The position numbers and the translations under genes are program-made. This document shows positions 33,701 to 48,289 of a stretch of DNA of 64,000 nt, piece after piece. Origin of the DNA: Atrichornis clamosus (taxonomy: Eukaryota > Chordata > Aves > Passeriformes > Menuridae); contig WBMZ01014153.1 of NCBI GenBank assembly GCA_013400975.1, positions 62,001 to 126,000 on the forward strand. Reading direction: 5' to 3'. A model generated the notes under the pieces. That model saw nothing but the letters and a program-made list of their open reading frames with translations, made no database searches and was not told the origin of the DNA. How positions within the stretch are numbered: position 1 is the stretch's first letter; each line of letters begins with the position of its first letter.

Positions 33701-36478
33701 AATATAAGCCAGGTTTCAGTTCTTGTCCCTCACAATTCATTAGACTTTTACAAATAATTTTTTAAATGAGGATTTTTTAAGATTTTTCAGCAAGTTAACA
33801 GTTTCATTTTTAATGCTTTAGGTTTGTGTCTCTTTGGACATCTGCTGATGACAAACCATAAAATGCTTGAGTGAAATGTGATTTTTTTTTACATATTCCA
33901 TTACCTGTAAGAAAAATGTTGAAAGGTATAACTCAATGAGCAGATTTCCTACCAAGCATTAATTGAGGTAAATTAAATTTCATATGTTGTATCAGACAAG
34001 AAGATTAAATTAGGGAAACACTATATTAATTTTATTTGGCATTAAAAACCAAAGAAAATATATTGGAATATATACTATGAATTGTATAAAAATAAAGAAA
34101 TTAAATATACTGACCAGAAAAACATGAAAATAATCAAAATGCAGAAATTAATAAGGATTTATTTTTTTGTCATGCATAAATTTTATGTCATCTGTTGTAT
34201 ACTTCCATTATATCTGAATTTTCAAAAGTAGATTTCTTCATTCTGCATTTGCAGAAGTGTTTTTATAAGGCAAGGTCTTTATTTGTAGAAGGAAATCCTA
34301 TTCAAATACTTTACAGGTATCCCAGCTCTTTCTTTGTTTTGATGCCTTAGATGGGAGGGATTTCTTTCACGCCTTTGCGTGTTCTTCCTTCTTCTTTGTC
34401 TTTGAACTGGAAGGTGTGTTATGTAATGTGCTTTTATGCTCATCTCTATTGAGTAACCTTCTGACTCAGAGTAACATCGGAATAAAAGTTTAGTGCAGGA
34501 TACCAATGCAGGACTGAAAACAGAAACTATTTCCAGCCCAGGTATAAAACACAGTGTATGTGTACAGCTGAACTCTCATTACTATTCTGTTACTTGCTTA
34601 TAGAAATACTTAAGTCTCCTACCACATTCATTTGGATTTTAAATTATGTTTTAGATATTCTAACTGACCACACCTGTCTAACTTTTCAATTAACCATAAT
34701 TTTTTTCTTTTCTCCAGAGAAAAGTTGTCATTGATGGTGTTCTGTAGATTGCTTTATTTATTTGACCACCTTGTACCTTTTTGTGTGCTCACCAGCCATT
34801 ATACATCAGAATTGCATGGATGTTTTCTCCATAAGACATATTTAGTGCAGGCTATCTATCATTGCTACAGGGTTTGGGTAAAGAGCATTCACTGATGCAT
34901 ATGACTCGGTTGGAAAAAATAACAAAATTAAATATCTAGAAAACCAGGAGTTACGTGTAAAGCACGGAAAATCTTCATGGTGCAAGTAAATGTCACAATA
35001 TACACCATTTCCTTTTAGAAAATTACTTATGTGGTTCTTGGCTCTCTGATTCCTCTTTCTGAATACCAAACCTCAAATTTCATTAAAACTATGACAATAT
35101 GTCAAGTTAACTTTAGATTAATTAGAAATAGGAAAGTGCTGATGTTTGAAATAAATATTACCAGGAATCCTTGCTATTCCAATCTATTAAAATATACCAG
35201 TAAACCTAATCCATCATCTGCAGCAGTTTCTGGGTATACAGCTCAGATACTTGCTATTAACCCTGACCTAAAAATACGCTGTGATTCTGGCTGAGCTAAA
35301 TGTAGCCGCTTCATCTCTAATTTCTGCTTATCTGTTAATTTCATTTTGACCTTTTTTTTGGCCTTCATCACTTTTCCAAACAGGTGGAACAATTAAAATA
35401 GCTAGAGACTCCTCAATTGCAAATATCATCAAAATTGCTACAACAGCTTTCATTAGGCATTTCAGAGTATCTAATAGGGAATTCTGTCTTCAGAGCACAA
35501 GCATTATAAGACTGAGAGAATACTGAGGTTTTTGTAATGATCTTGTTTCTTTCCTTTAGGTGATCTCAGTCAATTTTATAATAGCATGAGTCATTAGGGG
35601 TCCCAACTGCACATTAGCTGAATACTAACATGTGCACTTCTCTGCATCAATGAGTGAGGCCATTTGCCAAGGACAGTATCAATGCAGAAGGAATGATAAA
35701 CAGGATTCATTGAGACCTGGTTTACAACAACTTCACAGTGAAACTTTGTATGCTTCTGTAAAACTAGGTATGAAGTTTATTCAAAGACCATGGATCAAAC
35801 AGAAACAAGATATAGAAGGGTTATCTCATACAAGGCAAAATTTAGGCATTAAATGCCCAAAATTATTCTGAAATTTTTGTGATGGATACTGCTTAATTTT
35901 GCTGACAACCAAACCCTGCAGGAGTCTTCCTGCTTCTGTTTAAAATCTTGAAGTGCTTAGATCTATGTCCCAATATGTATCGATTTGAGCCAGTGAGATT
36001 TGCATTGAACTTGGTGTACTTCTCATTACTCTTAAGCCAAGTCAAAGCATTTTCAGCCCAAATTCCATTAGTGATCTAATCTTTGATGTGCTCAGAATGC
36101 ATATAACATAAACACATCCACAAAGTTTATAAATAGCATTCATCATTTGCATTTAAGCTACCCTTTAATGTTTATCTTTAATAAACAGAGGCAAACTAGA
36201 ACCAAAATCTAGGACACGTATACACAGTTAAGTGTCTTATCAATATCCCACAGGATTTACTTTCTTTCTGTTTCTCCCGTGATATAATCTTTTTTCCCAT
36301 CTGTGGCAGAAGGGTGCTGTCTTTCTGTTCCCCATTACAAAAGAGACAGTAATTTCTCTGTCTGTCTGGGAAGGGCATTTCTGGAGGCGAATGTCATATT
36401 CAGTTCCAGTAAGCAAAGACTCAAATAGGAAACTACATCTTGATATAAATTTTCCAGGCACTTGATGCTGGTTGTATT
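30740..36478. other. AT-rich downstream non-coding sequence
   Basis: After the transglutaminase polyadenylation signal I find only short open frames without recognisable motifs, A/T-rich tracts and isolated AATAAA hexamers. There is no second transglutaminase copy and no recognised repeat family. Confidence 0.55.
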
Positions 36479-36847
36479 TTAAAAGAAAGGTTTAGCTTTG
36501 TTCTGCTGATTTCCAGACAGATGGATGTAGCTGTTGCTTTGAGTGATGTCCATAATTCCCATAACATAAAGTTTTTCCACCTGCTTATTTGCTAAATGTT
36601 TTCTTCTTGGGTGTCTCTGGAGAGGTGAAAGCAAACTATCTGCCAGCATTTCCTGGCTTCTTGTCTGTTCCGCTAACAGTCTTGCCATCCACATAGCACC
36701 ATATTCTTGTTTTATTTTAGAGCGAGAAGAATGAATGAATGAGGGGAAAGGTCCTAAACAGTAGTCGTTACAGAGATTATGTAGCAAAGGTATTGTCTGC
36801 TCCGTAGAAGTTTCTGGTTCAACTTCTTCTGTCCTAAATACATTCAT
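36479..36847 (-). other. Unrecognised minus-strand open frame, weak coding-exon candidate
   Basis: This 122-codon frame has mixed, non-repetitive composition with balanced charged and hydrophobic residues (for example KIKQEYGAMWMARLLAEQ). On the minus strand it is preceded by two possible acceptors ending in TTAG, at or just after its ATG. No clear donor is seen inside, so it would have to be a terminal exon or a single-exon remnant. I do not recognise a family and cannot link it to the CpG island at 39.15 kb. It may be chance or a decayed retrocopy. Confidence 0.18.
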
Positions 36848-39149
36848 CTAAGTTACTTTCTCTCAAAGATTGTCCTGTGGCTGCTTTTTAGCAAGAGACG
36901 GTCTACAAGAAGATTTAATTTGTAAAGATGTAAATTACTTGAGTTGCTTTTAGATGTAATCTTTATATTCTGTATCTTGGCTGATAGATTTCCAGAGAGC
37001 TGGCATAGGAAAACAAATGTGAAAAACTTCTGCCAGGTACTTCCTTTGAAGATGGCATAATTTTTGTAGTTACAAATGTATATATTAAAATTAGGGTAAA
37101 ACAACTGCTGAATGTGTGGATGATACTTTTCTGTTAATTTTAAAGCTTGTGATTTATTGACTATGCTTTTGTTAAAAAAGTTTAGTTCTGCTCAATTTGT
37201 TCTTGAGTTTAAAAATAAGCTACAACAGGGCTAAGGCATTGGTCTTCCTTTCACAAATATAGACACATGTATTGGTATATTGGATCTAAAATCTCTTGCA
37301 TATAAATCTTTAAAAGTGAAAAGATTATACTGTCTGTTGTAATGTAAAGAATTCTTTGACATCTCCGCAGTGGAGTATTTCCCAAACAGTTAAACTCCTC
37401 TTAAAATTGTAAAGAATATTTTAAATTGCCAAATTATCTGGGGCTTTTGTGTGTGTGAATCAGCAAACATCTGAAAATAAGTATAAAAATATCAAATCTT
37501 TTTGTTGTAATATAAAAGCAGATAATGGAAAGGAGGGTGTACTTTTTTGTTATCATTTCATTTAAAAGCACTTCAGAGCTAAGAACATGGGAATTTTCAT
37601 CAGTACATGTTGGGTATAGTGCAAATTGTTTGTCATCTTAGGACTCAGGTAGGAGTAAGACAAAGTTTGACAACCTATACTTAACACAGCTAGACTTTCC
37701 TGCATTAATAAAAAAATTGAAGAGGCAAACTTAATTTGGATTGCAAATTTTAAGGTGCTTTTGCTAAGCTTTTATGTGAGCACAACAGTTTTGTCAGAAA
37801 CTATTAAAGTGTAAATTGCAGCTGATAGGCCCCTGTTATTATTCTGAAAAAGAAAAGGAGCTCTTCCTTAATGAGAGATCTGAGCACTGTTCCATTATTT
37901 GGCACAGTGTTGTGTTCGATTAAAAGATAATGACATTGGGCACACAGCTATTTGGATTTGAGTTGCTACTGCAAATCAGGATATTAATCATATGAATTTA
38001 TGCTAAGTGCGCTTAAGTAGAATAATGTTTAAGTAAGCATTATCTTCACCTGTCTCATTGGGACTGGAAAGAGCATTTAAAATAGAACAACTGTTTAATT
38101 ATTTGACTGAATCCTACCTGATGGGAAGCTACTATTCACCATATGGCTTAATGAATCCCTAGTTAATAAACTGTGAATACTATATCTGAAAGATAACAGA
38201 GACAGTTAAATAAGAGCATTTTAATTCTAAACCATATGTCTCAGATATTAAAAGAAAGAAAACTAGGAAGTGATTCATGATATTGGATTGGAAGAAAATA
38301 ATTACTTGGTTTTGTTTGAAAACAATATAGCATAATACACAAGTGCCCTGTATTGATTTTTTTATGGGAAAAAAATTGGATTAAAATAATACTAAAGAGA
38401 AAAAGAGGTAACATAGCCACTTGTGTATTTTCATTGTTCTCCAACTAGAAAAAATCCTTCGTCTTGATTCAGACATTCAAATGAGGGAGGCAGAACTAAG
38501 ATGTATATTTTTGTCTAAAAAACAAACGTTTTGAGGAATAGCAGTAAAATATGGAAGTATTTAGAGCTTGAATGTGAAAGACCTTAAAATGAAGCCTCAT
38601 CAAAACCTTGAAGTAAGCTATTTGGGAGGAAATAATTTACGTCCTGTTGTGGACATCCCTAGTGTCTAAGATCAGTATATAGTGATGCTCAAATGGCCTC
38701 TTTGATTAAGAAATTTTGACGTCTACTTTTCAATGTCTGGTAGATTGTACATACTCTCAAAAGAGTAAAGATTTGCATTGAAAATACTTGATTTATTATT
38801 AAGAAAATCTACTTGAGTTTTCTGGGAATGCAGAGCTTGTACTGCAACTTTTGACCTTGCCTAATATCTGTCAATGTAAAAATCCTTGATTTTAAGTTTT
38901 GCTGGATTAAGGATTTTGCATTAAATGTGAGTCTTACTCCATTTTGTGTTATTTATATCCAAGATTATTGAACTGAGTGTGAAACGCTTTCTTTGACAGA
39001 TGTTCCCTGCGAATACTTCTCCTTTTCAAAATTCTAGGAAATTTTAATTTGTATTATATACATATAAGAGATGATTCTACTTGTCTGACCTCTTGCAGTT
39101 GCTTTGGTAGCTGGTCTTTCGCCCTGGAAATGTTATCATATGCAGCCAT

Positions 39150-39530
39150 GCAGCCGAGCTGTGCGCCGGCGGCTGAGGGAGGGGCGGTCCCCTTGCCCTC
39201 ACCCGGGACCCGCTCGGAAGCCGCCGCTCCTGCCCTTGGTCTTGCCTGAGCCGGCGGGCAGCTACCCCTGAGCCTCCTACCCCCCATTCCCGACCCTGAC
39301 CACCACCTCAGCCTGGCTTCAGCTCCTCCCCGTCCCCGCGTCCCTGCCGAGCCGTCCTGCGGCTGTGAGCGCCGCCGAGGCCCTGCTCTGCCCTCCCCGC
39401 TGAGGCGCTCCGGGGGCAGCAGCTCCCGCGCCGTGTGCTGCCTGCCCCCGGCCGCACTGCCGCGCCTGGCTCCTGGCTCGCCTCCCTCGCAGCTTCCTGA
39501 CAGGCACACGGACCTCCCGCCGCAATTTTG
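39150..39530. promoter_or_regulatory. Isolated CpG-rich island, possible promoter
   Basis: About 380 bases of very GC- and CpG-rich sequence (CGCCGGCGG, CCGGGACCCGC, GCGCCGCCGAGG) interrupt AT-rich DNA on both sides with sharp edges. CpG islands in vertebrates usually mark promoters. Open frames on both strands across it are compositional. On the minus strand an ATG near 39150 opens a 20-codon stretch ending at a weak GTCAGA donor, so a leftward first exon is possible but unsupported. A GC-rich retroposed insert is the alternative. Confidence 0.45.
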
Positions 39531-42500
39531 ATTCCTCCCATTTTCTCCTCGGACTGGTTTTGCTAAATATTCCTTGGGCAATCTTTTGTTTCAGACCTGG
39601 CATCAGTGGGGCAACCTGCTGATGCATAAAATCACTTTAGATGTCTTTCTTCCTTGATTAATTCACAGTTTGATGTGGCTCCTGCAGATATCAGTGTCCA
39701 AAATCCTGCTGGATTCACTGAAGCAGGAAGAAACTTGAAGAATTTTATAGTATAAGCTCTGTGTGTATGAAGGGTATATGAAATCTAATAATAATGTTTG
39801 ATCATCTGAAAATTATATTCTAAGTGTAATATTTATTACCTATATTTCAGCAGGGCTTTCACCATACATCTCTTTTTCCATTAGCAATTTATCATCTTCT
39901 TCATTAGCAATATATCATGTGCATAATAAGTATTTATTACAGTTTCTCTCTGGGCTGAAATTATGTTTCAGAATGAAAATACAAATGATTTATTGACACA
40001 GAAGAATACTAATTACTGACAAAATCCCTGGAAAATTGGGATAACATAGAGCTTTGGCAATGAGATGTTAACTTCTCTACGTACAATAAATTTTCAAACT
40101 TAGCATATGCCTGTGAGGAATAAATATCACAGCCTTACTCATAATAAATATGGAAAGAGCAAATGTGTCTTAAACAAACAAACAAAATATATATAATAGA
40201 ACTTTTGAAAGAATGAACTTCAAGTAAAATAAAAAGTGGATTTTATACTTGAAGTGATCAACAAATATTTTCTGTTGAAGAAGGTATTTGCTTGAAAGGC
40301 AGAAGTTCTTAAATAAATCTTGTCTCCTCTTCCTCATAACTTTATTCTCTAATAATGACTTGGCTTTAAAATTGTGAATCAGTAGCTACTTCTATTATTA
40401 GTCTGAATCAATAGTGATTATTATAATTATTAATTACTATGGTCCTGCAGTTTAGGCTCCCAATGTACAGTATAAATAATTTACAGAAACCAACAAGAAA
40501 AAGGACAGACCCTTTCCAGATAGCCAGGTTCCCTCAGTGCTGACTTTTTAGTGATCTGATTCCCCAAATGGATCCAAATACTCAAACCAATATCATAAGT
40601 TCCCAGATAATGAACAATGGAAATTGCTTGTCTAAAAATTATCCCATTAAACCCAGCATGCCAAGTAACTCTGGAACTATCTAGCCGGAAGTATGGAGCA
40701 GAAGAACAAATTATGGAGGAACATAGGTGACATGGATTGAGATACAGTATGATTTTACAGTATATATGTTAAGGTGGAGGAAATATCTGGTTCTCAGTAC
40801 ATCATCTATATTTTACCCAGTAACCCCTAAAGTGTATAAGAAAAGCAAAAAAAGAAGATGATTTTGGAGTACAGACAGGAAAACAGAGATTCTGTCTTCC
40901 CAGTCTAATACCCTAAGCATTTTGCTATTCAGACATGCTGATTGCTGATCTATAGCACAGAAATTTCATGACTCTTATGTTTCTTTCTGTTCAGCAGCAG
41001 AGTTTCAAGGTAAGAAGTGAAAGATATGTCACAAAACATAGCCTAGGATGAAATGATATATCATCCTACCAGTTAAGGATATTTCCCTCTCCTGTGAGGA
41101 CGAGTTATTCAACAGTCTGTGGAATACAAGAGCTAATGACATCTCCTCCCCCATAAAAGAAAACAGTAGCTGCACTTAATATGAAGATCAACACTATCAG
41201 TGCCAAGTGTGTTAAAGAATGTTTAGCTTGCAGATCTTGAGCTGGGTTTGGTACAAACCAGCTGCTCACGCTGGTGCAAACCAGCTGCTCAGAGAGCACG
41301 AGTGGGATGTGCAAACTGCAAAGTTTGGCCAGTGTGAGGAAACAAACTGGGCACATAGAGAATTACAGTGCCTCCAAGCTAACTCTGCATCTAGGTGCCT
41401 GCATTTGTCAGTATCTCACTTTAAGTGCTTTAACCCACTGTGAAATTCACCTTTATTTAATGAAAATATAACCAACACTAAGGAGAATTCCTATGAATCA
41501 AGGTACCTGTCTCTGTTTTCTTATTGAGGCAAGAAAAAGAAGCTGGATTCCAAAATCACACAGTTAATTTGCATTTTTTCACATATGAAAAATTCACAGA
41601 TTTCTTGCTTCTTTTTTTAAACCATAGATATATGTGCTGGCATTGCATTTTACCATTTCTGTATGACAAGCAGTCTATGTAATATGCTTTTTTAACTTCA
41701 TATTTCATTGGTTTACTTTAGACAGGTTATTTTCATTTTGCTTTGAGTAGCATTGTGTTCATTTTGGCTAAAACTCTTTGGAGTGCACAGAGTAGACTGA
41801 ATGATGATGCCATCATTTTATGTTAGTTTAAGACTACATAAGATGGCACTACTACCTGAAATTCTTGGCAGTGTTTTCTTGCCCCAAACATTGTCCCTTG
41901 TTCTGTAAAAATTTAAAAAAATCCTAGCATCACCAAGCAGCTGAAGAAGGTTCTTTGCAAAAACACCTGGCTGGGAGAGGGAGGTTTAAATGTAAATTTT
42001 TTTTTCTGTTGGCTTTTTCTTCTCCAGGTTAATTATCTCAGATGATCCCCGAGGTAGTTCATTGCAAGGCCACATGACTTCATGTGCCTGCAGTTATGGG
42101 TGGAGAAATAATCACCCAGGAATGAGGGGGTGGTGGGTTGACTCTTTGATGGTTGAGCTGGCTTATGTCATATTAAACTGGTTATGAAACTGCAGTGTAA
42201 AACTACTCCATTTAAATGCCATAGTCAGGATCTGTCTCTATAATTTATAGAATTCTGTAAGTTCTATAATTTACATAGTAGCAATGAGCAAACCCAGGAA
42301 AAATAGGGGATAGCAGTTAGATGAACATAGTTGCTATTAAAATATTCCCACTACCACTTTTTTCCGAATGAATTTTAGTAAATAGACATATATACATGAG
42401 AAGATGCAAGAAAATGAAGCTCAGCAGGCAAATAATTGTACTCTTCTGATTTCTGTGACTTCAATAGAACTTCTCAATCAAACTTAAAGATTTAATTTTT

Positions 42501-45500
42501 TGCCAGCAAGAGTTAGTCCCTCTTCATGAAGATTATTTTATTGATAGCACCTGCTCTGTGCGTTAGAGAGTCTATAGGGCATGTTTGCCACCATAACATC
42601 TATTTGAACATACCTCTGAGTTTAATCACTTTTACCCACATGGTAGAGGAGATTTCTTTACAAAAACAAAAGAAATACAAAGCCATAGTCTCCCTTGAGG
42701 AGTTGCGAACAAGAGATTTCATTGCAAATATGAGTATGTAAACTTATACAACTGTTTTACTGCATAGAATGTACAAAACCATCAAAGACTGTACTTCAGA
42801 AATGCTTAGTTTTTTCTGTGTGCAGAGAAGTAGTCAGAATAATTTGAATGCTTTCTCTAATAAAATGTGTAGGACAAGTGAGAGCAGGAAGCATTTGCAA
42901 ATGTTTATTTGAATAAGTGAGTGTGAGTCACTTGGATAATTTTTGCAACCATTTTCCTTAAACAAATACAGGAAAAAACCCCAACTAACAATACAAGCAA
43001 ATTTTAATCCTCAGTATTTTTAAGAAAGGGCTTGTTTGTGAATATCCATGTCATTAAGAATGTAATCCATATGTCTGTGTGTCTATATTTGAATCTTTCC
43101 AGTGTCCTTCCGGTACTAATAAAAACTGCCATCATCCAGGACAGTAAAAATGCTATTTAATTAAGACAAATGAAGAATACACATAACAGTAAGATAAAAA
43201 TTACTCAGAATGAAACCTGTTTATGCAATTTTGAATTAAAAAACCCCCAAGGTGTAAAGTAACTGATGCTTTGCATTCTTCCTATTCCAGGTAGACCTGT
43301 ACTGGAGTATCAGGAAATAGGAGCTTCCTTCTAAGTAGACCAACCTCCCTGATACTGAAGAAGTTTTGCTGAGTACACAGACCATTGTTTGTGCCCACTA
43401 ACTTTCCCCTTGGCTCTAAAAATTATGTCTACATGATAATGCAAATGAATCGGTAAATGTTAATGCTGAGAATCCAATATGCCAAGAATACGTGCTTCAG
43501 TAGTACATGTAAATGGGTGGAGCTGATCTTCCAGGTCAGCTCGCACAAAAGAAATGTTGTTCGTGTGTTCCACGATGACTGTGAAATATAAAACAAACCT
43601 CGTGACTGAGATTTGAGAGATTAGCTTTAAGAGCACATCTCTGCCCCATAATTCCAGTGCAAATACACAAGCTGTAAACATATGTGTATGTGTCAACGCA
43701 GTGATCTTGCACCACGGAGCACTGTATTCACTCCTGTGCAATACGTGCCCGAAGGCCTCTGCCTGTGTCAGCTGGGCTGTTCTTTTTCTGTACTTGGTTT
43801 CACTGTCACTTTCAGGTCAAGGTAAAATGAAATGAAATATATCTTTCCATGAGTACTTCCTAGGTTCTTCCCATGACTGCGATTGCAGAAGCAATTGTTT
43901 GTGATTGCTTGAATAGGCATGATTTTTCCGTATCAATTCCTCATATAGCAGACTGTGTCATGCTGCGTCCTCTCAGCGTGCCAGTGAGAAATGTTACAAA
44001 CTTATTCATTCACCAACTGGAAACACTACATATGCTGTGCATTGAACTCACACTCCAATAAGAAAAGATAATTTCAGTCAAGTTAAGGGTCTATCAATCA
44101 CAATAATTCCTGAGTCACACAAACCTGTAGGAGTTTTGTCAGGATTAATTCCTTTAACTGCTTTTAGGGTAAGAGCCTGAAATAACCTAAGTATTTAAAA
44201 TACAGACCATTTTACTGCAAACCTGAAAAAACCCATATGGATCACATTTTTTAAGTACTTAAACCTATACAATTAGGTCAAGAAACTATTAAGGTCAAGA
44301 TTGGATATCTGAGCTACTGGGAACTCCCTGTGAACACGTAAACAATCCATGCCAAAAATCCCCTTCCTGCTTCACCAGAAAGGCACAGCTGGAGTTAATA
44401 TAGCTTTCCCAGGCAAGTTTATAAGCATCAGGAATTACAGGGTGTAGCATCACACTAAATATTTCCATTTTATGGACATGACATACATTAAGAGTCTTCT
44501 GTTTTGGAATGTAAATACCACAGAGACAGGCAGCTGAGTTGAGTCATCCAACAGGAGATCAGCTACAACTGCAGAGAAACTGAACCTGCTGCATTGTCCT
44601 GCTTTGACTGTAATGTCATGCCAAGAGAAGGTGAGGATGGAAGCATAGTGGAAAGAAAAAAAGTGATAAACAAGTTGTTTCTTGTATTTTGCCTCTCTGT
44701 GTTTATAGGCAAAATCTATGCCCTATTCTCTCAAAACTGTTCCTGTGTTTATCATGTTCATTCCTATTTTTCTAGATATTTCAGCCTAAGTCCAATGTAG
44801 ATTTTAAGGCACATTTACACTGAGCAGTTTGCACAGATGTGAAATTATATTAAAATATATTTTGCAGTTAATGGTTTAAAGTGGATTTGAGAGAGCCCAA
44901 AATTATGTAATTTACTGTAGTTTTTATCTCCCAGTAAATAATTTTTTTTTCTCCATTAAATCAGTGATAGATTAAAAAAGACATGGCGACAACAAATGGT
45001 TATTAATCCCAGTGCACCCAGTGAAACTGAACGTGGTTTGGTGTAATGATTGTTAAGATAGAAAATGAGGGAGAGCATCTCCTCTAGCTGGTTGCAGCCA
45101 AGGTGCTTAGCAGAGCATGGAGAGAAGGTGAAAGAAAAGCAATGAAACATAAAGCATCAGGGAAGAACTGAGACAGGATGACATGACAGCAGGTAATGAC
45201 TGGGAAAGGGAAGGAAAGCAACGAGACAAATGATGCGTTTAAAGCATAAAATGAAGACAAGCAATCCTTCACATTCCCTGCTGACTGGCAATCGGTGTTT
45301 CGTTAGGATACCTGGTATTTAACAGAGAGAGAGGGACTGGGGAGTGTGTGGTGTGGGGCTGAGTCGGCAGGGAGGCTGCTAACAAGGTCACCTGAGGGAG
45401 TGGGGACCCAGCTGGGAGCTCTGGAATTGGCTTCTCTCTTGCGGTGGCTGAGAAATGGGGTTCACACCACAGAGTGCACAATTGCGCATTGCAATCTGTA

Positions 45501-48289
45501 TGTGTTCATTTTGTGGTGCTATAAATTGGTTTCATTTTAAGAATATATGCTAATTTTGAAAAGCAACTCCACCTAGTACATATGCAGGACTTGATTTTTC
45601 AGCTTACCCAATAATGAGAAAGTGTAGATCTGATTTTAATATAAACCAGGTCTGTTGGCTGAGATCAAAAAGCCTTACTGAGTTCTGTACCTGACAGAAC
45701 CTTAACTATGGAAACCTCCCTCCTATAATTTTGCTCCTAAAATTTCCTTTTCCTCTGATGAAAGAACAGATCAAACTTGTTTCTGCAACCCTTTTCTTCT
45801 GTATACTTTATCTTGTCATGATGAGAAATGATACTATGTGAACAGAAAGGAAAAGAGTGGTTGAGCTGGGACAATGTGTAAGTAAAGTCATCAGGACAGA
45901 TGTCTGCCTACCATCTGTAACATCTTTATATGTCTGGCTGTTCAACAAGGTGGGAGTACACATTCCTCTTGACACTAGGCAGGATCTATTTCCTGCGTCT
46001 TGGCTTATATTAACGTGGGTTAGGTGATAATGCATCACCCTTTCCTCTATAGTGTCCATATACTTTCTATCTGACAGGGTTAGTAACGGAGATTTTTTGG
46101 TTTTTTAGCCACAGCTGCCATACCACTCTCAGCCAAAAATTGCATGATTGGCCAAAGGTAGGACAAATGCACAAACAAACAGTTGCAGATGGGGAGAGTA
46201 AAAAATGATTCAGAGAAATACTTAAAGTTTTGGGTTTGTTTTCTGAAAATATTTAATTAGGACTAAAAAAAATCCGGCAAGAAAGCCTTTAGGGAGTCCA
46301 CTGTGCTTCTCCAGTTCTGATGGAAGATCTGCAGTGTTGTTTAGAACATTTCAGGCTCCAACTTCTATAGCTCATGCCAGCTGGCAGATTCTGCAAGGGA
46401 TTGTTCATCAGCTAGAGAAAGCCTGAATTTGGTGCTTGCGTTCTCCAATACACTTGCAGTATTACCCATGCTTCCCTTGTAAGAAGGAGGTCAGATGAGT
46501 TATTCTGCATCTGTTAAGATTCCCCCTCTTGCTGGAGGCTCTCGCAGCTGTCTTAATCAACTGACTTCTAGCCCTGTACAGCTTTAGCCCAGTAAAATAC
46601 TGTGGGATAAACAAGAACATCTGCTCAGCTGGTTATTCAATGTTTAGTTGAGTTTTTCAAAGTACGATAGCCTCAGTGTTCACTGTATTGGGATTTCTGC
46701 ACATTTGGTGTGAGTGGGATGCCTTAGTGGAATATAGCTATGAATGGAATTGAAACGGCTGATTTAACCTAGAGCTGTTTTTAACTATGATGGTGATTTA
46801 ACCATGGTGTTTTTATGATTCTGCGGTTTGTAGGAGTCTTTCTAGGTCCTGCAACTAAGAATTTATGACTCTGTTGACTATATAATGCAATATAGTAAGC
46901 AAGAGCTTTTATTTTGTTCTGAATAATGCTATTGTTTATACTGATGTTGTATTTGATATAGACTCCAGAAATTGTAATATTAGATCCTTTTGTATTCTGT
47001 CTTTTCCTTATACTTCAGTGGGGTGAGGAAGCTAAGTCACACCTAAAAGAATAACTGAAAGTCAAAGCTAACTAAATTTTCAAACCTTGTAAAATGCTTA
47101 AATGATTTTTTTTAGAAAGCTCACATTCAAAAGAATGTTCCTTTAATAGTAGTATATTAAAGGTGGGGCTTTTTACACTCGTCTAAAAATCTTGCATTCT
47201 CTTCGTATATAATTTAGGTTCTGAATTTTTAGAGATATTTGTCATACTGCATATGACTTGTGGGACACTGTTCGTTGGGTTACTTGACTTTTTTCCTTTA
47301 TAGATTCATTCTAACCTTCACTTATAACAGATGGCCACATTTGCATTGTCCCTGCTGGTGCCAGGTTGTCCTCCTGAGGTGAAGGAGTGAGAACAGAGAT
47401 AAACCTTTTCCTCAGGAAGTCTTGGCTGCTGCTTTTGGAGGTTAGGATTTGCACACAGTGTAGCCCTCAAATAAGAACCACAAATATGGTGTCTGACTTT
47501 TGCAGGTGACCACACTTGGCCATCCAGGACTGCAGAAAGTAAAACTATAGAAATATCCCTTAGGAATAGACATATCCCAAATAATCCTTTGTGAATTCAT
47601 ATGCTGTGTTTCATATCTCAAATGAGAGCTTTTAAAAAACATGGAGGCATAGTTGTGTGTGTTTTTATGCTTTGGGGTTTTTTTTTCCCAGAGGGAAGAG
47701 TATAAGATAACTAGTTTACCTTCTACCTCTCTGCAATTAGCTTCTCTGATTCACCTATTATGCCATATGTGTTTCCCAAATGGTGTTGTCAGAAGCTCAT
47801 TCTGGATAATGTTTTTGTGTCCAAACTCTGACATCCTAAATACCCTAACCATGTCCAGCCTAGAGAGGGTGTCACCTGACACTTGAGTGTAAAGAACCTA
47901 TTTGTGTCACCAAAGCTCTTACAGCAATCAGTTCATCCCACCTTGACTGTGCTGCACATGTCTCATGACTTCCACCTCCCTCCCCACACTTTCATGTACA
48001 TATGTAAGGTTTTATCCAGATTGTCAGGGTTCTGGAGACAACGGAGGCTCTAATTGCCCTGATTGGTCTGTAATGTCTTTCTTCTGCAATCCCTGCCTCT
48101 GCAACCCCTCCCAAAATTCCCTAGGGAGTTTACAGCCTGTGTGAAAACTGGGTTCAGAGATGCTGCAGCTGTAACACTGGAACATCTGAATGGTGCTGGG
48201 AAAAAGGGAGTGGAGGTTCTGGTTAGTTCATTACATGTTGTCTCTGCTGCTCCTTCCTCCTAAGGGAGGACTCCTCACACTCCTGTCCT
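39531..48289. other. AT-rich non-coding sequence
   Basis: I see nothing gene-like. A local direct repeat, CAAACCAGCTGCTCA, occurs twice at ~41254-41295. A GC-richer patch at ~45290-45500 shows no recognisable protein in any frame. Confidence 0.5.

Noticed and set aside
39054..39627. Minus-strand frames of 77-175 codons across the CpG island
   Set aside because: Arg/Gly/Ala-rich composition expected from any CpG island. No domain or supported splice structure.
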